Shown here: piece after piece, positions 62,501 to 64,000 of the stretch
Layout: every line of letters begins with the position of its first letter
Position numbering within the stretch: the stretch's first letter is position 1
Assembly (NCBI RefSeq): GCF_010093815.1
Contig: NW_022985564.1
Span: 841,563-905,562 of the forward strand
Source: Pseudovirgaria hyperparasitica
Taxonomy: Eukaryota > Ascomycota > Dothideomycetes > Acrospermales > Acrospermaceae
Direction of reading: 5' to 3'
Length of the DNA stretch: 64,000 nt
Made by a program: the position numbers and the translations under genes
Notes under the pieces: generated by a model
The model's input: the letters and a program-made list of their open reading frames with translations, nothing else
The model's database searches: none
Told to the model about the DNA's origin: nothing

Positions 62501-63715
62501 TAGATAAAGAAGAGAAAGACTATACGGCCTTAAGAGAGAATAGAAAAGAAATTTATTCTATAGAAAGAAAAGAATAAAAAAAAGAGAGAGAGAACTAAAT
62601 ACTAAAGGAAAAGATCTAGAGGCTAGTATATTCTAATAGATCTACGGGTTAGTCTAATAGGGCCCTAATACTAACGCTAGAGGAATACTACCTATACTAT
62701 AATAGAAGGTTAGTAAGAGAATTCGACTAGAGTCTAGAATTAAACTTACGTTTAACTCTACTAGACTACTATCTTAGTTACCTAGGTAGTTACCTAGAAG
62801 GCGATAGTACTAAAAGCGTAGTTAGTAATTATTCGTCTAGAGAGTCTAAATAGTCTTATATAGAAATTAGACTAGCTACTTATAAAGGCTATAAAGCCTT
62901 TATAGCTTTTAGAATCTAGGCGAGATTCTTATAGATATCTAGTCTAAACTAACTATTAGCCGGGTGTTAAAATATAAAACTAGAAGGGAAAAGAACTTAC
63001 GCTCCGGTATTAGCCGACTAAGTCTATACTATATAAGTAATATAAGTAATCTCTAGCCTAAAATACTCGGTTAGCGGTTATTATAATAAGGGTTTCTAAG
63101 TTAGCTTATAGATTCTAATAATTTACCCTTCTTAGGGTATAACGAGTATAGAAGTGACTTTAGTTTAACTAAGTAAATTAGCGGAGCCCGACGTAAATAA
63201 TATAGAGTCTAATACTTACTACTTAGTTAGTATAGTCTTTACTAGCTAGGGCGTAGCTCTAGTAGTAGATAATATTATTTATCTATAGAACCCGAGTATT
63301 AGTAACTAGACTCTAACTAGATAAGAAGGGAGAATCTAATCTTATAACGGAGAAGAACGAGGTTATTAAGGTCTAGAAAAATAGAAGGGAAACCGTACCT
63401 TTATACTTAGGACCCTTAAAATTATAAATAGACCTTCGTAAATAAGATATCATAAATAGAACGCCTATAATACGCGAATATCTATTTATATATAACTCTA
63501 AAAATATATAAATAACCCTTATTTACGTACTCTTAATGGATGAGTTAATAGTCCCGGCGCACGTAATAATAGGCACCCTATTAACCGAGAAGCACCTAGT
63601 AAGGGATAGGTTAATATAAAAATAGTCCTTAATTAAAGAACTAACCCTTTCTCCTATATACTTAATAATAGGTCTAAGGCCTAAGGAGGTATAGGGCTAA
63701 GGTCTAAGAAGATAT
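62501..63715. other. RIP-mutated sequence between gypsy-3 and the TRIM copy, unassigned
   Basis: May be the 3' end of gypsy-3 or another element. A purine-rich stretch (GGTCTAAGAAGATAT) lies immediately before the TRIM LTR at 63716. No domain recognised. Confidence 0.45.
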
Positions 63716-63926
63716 TGTTAGGCACGTGAGGAGCACGTGGCCTACCAGTTAATTATATATGTGTGTAGTAGTCGTATATAAGTAGTGTGCTCTACCCTTA
63801 AAGCAGTAGCTTCAAGATTCGGTCCTTTTAGTATAGTTAGTTAGTGCGTGGAGCCCGCCTCCTTATATAATCTTAAAGCTACTACGGGGTCACGGGTTTA
63901 ACTCTCGGTCTAGTTAATCGTTATTA
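63716..63926 (+). mobile_element. TRIM element truncated by the telomere
   Basis: The 5' LTR is exactly 152 bp (63716-63867) and is followed by 59 bp of the same internal region as the complete element (minus strand, 21929 leftwards), up to TTATTA. There the sequence changes to telomere repeats. The orientation is LTR first, telomere second. Confidence 0.88.
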
Positions 63927-64000
63927 GGGTTAGGGTTAGGGTTAGGGTTAGGGTTAGGGTTAGGGTTAGGGTTAGGGTTAGGGTTAGGGTTAGGGTTAGG
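63924..64000 (+). repeat. Telomere, (TTAGGG)n
   Basis: About 12.8 uninterrupted TTAGGG units running to the end of the window, with the G-rich strand directed outward as at a right-hand chromosome end. Confidence 0.98.

Larger units (their letters stand above)
43990..63715. other. AT-rich RIP-mutated block 2 (telomere-proximal)
   Basis: Almost continuous CA/TG-poor transposon sequence from the APH-gene upstream region to the telomere-adjacent TRIM copy. No intact gene is seen over nearly 20 kb, and in particular no telomere-linked helicase. Elements are listed separately. Confidence 0.9.

Noticed and set aside
62500-63715. Telomere-linked RecQ helicase or other subtelomeric gene
   Set aside because: Looked for helicase-like motifs next to the telomere on both strands; only RIP-mutated sequence with dense stops was found.
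63821-63912. tRNA gene suggested by A-box and B-box-like sequences
   Set aside because: Box spacing of about 66 nt is long, no acceptor stem pairs and the anticodon arm is not convincing. The sequence is part of a repeated LTR element.

Overview
The window is the right-hand end of a chromosome of a filamentous ascomycete fungus. It ends in a (TTAGGG)n telomere (63924-64000). The genes carry short spliceosomal introns (44-63 nt) with GTATGT/GTAAGT-type donors and belong to families typical of Pezizomycotina (SAT4-type receptors, UMTA methyltransferases, fungal F-box/LRR proteins). About two thirds of the window is AT-rich sequence nearly devoid of CA and TG dinucleotides, the signature of repeat-induced point mutation (RIP). 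A Dothideomycete with AT-isochores is a reasonable guess, but that is inference.

Layout. (1) 1-6690 is a gene-rich segment: a 5'-cut F-box/LRR protein, a single-pass membrane protein, a doubtful small ORF and a proline iminopeptidase. (2) 6690-27705 is a RIP-mutated nest of transposons: a minus-strand Ty3/gypsy relic, a gypsy relic with 529-bp LTRs, a full-length and a partial Tad1-like LINE, a solo 217-bp-type LTR, a 601-bp miniature LTR element (TRIM) with perfect target duplications, and a solo TRIM LTR that itself holds a solo gypsy LTR. (3) 27706-43813 is a gene island: a stand-alone adenylation enzyme, a UMTA-type methyltransferase, an alpha/beta hydrolase, two SAT4-type seven-helix proteins, an O-methyltransferase, a small fungal protein and an APH-family kinase, broken by AT-rich patches (one with transposon-like inverted ends). 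(4) 43814-63715 is a second RIP nest: a full-length LINE, a gypsy element split by a 5'-truncated LINE, and a chromodomain gypsy. (5) 63716-63926 is a TRIM copy cut by the telomere.

Several genes that look broken when only continuous frames are read (UMTA methyltransferase, O-methyltransferase, both SAT4 proteins, APH kinase) become complete once phase-consistent introns are placed. Exon coordinates are given in each entry. The 27.7-38.3 kb genes (acid-activating enzyme, two methyltransferases, hydrolase, receptors) resemble a small subtelomeric secondary-metabolism locus. No polyketide synthase, terpene synthase, P450 or transcription factor is present, so the cluster reading is tentative.

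The least expected observations are the TRIM family (152-bp LTRs, at least five copies, one truncated exactly at the telomere), a conserved 31-bp palindrome about 250 bp from both ends of each full-length LINE, and the repeated RIP conversion of the reverse-transcriptase YxDD motif to YxDN.
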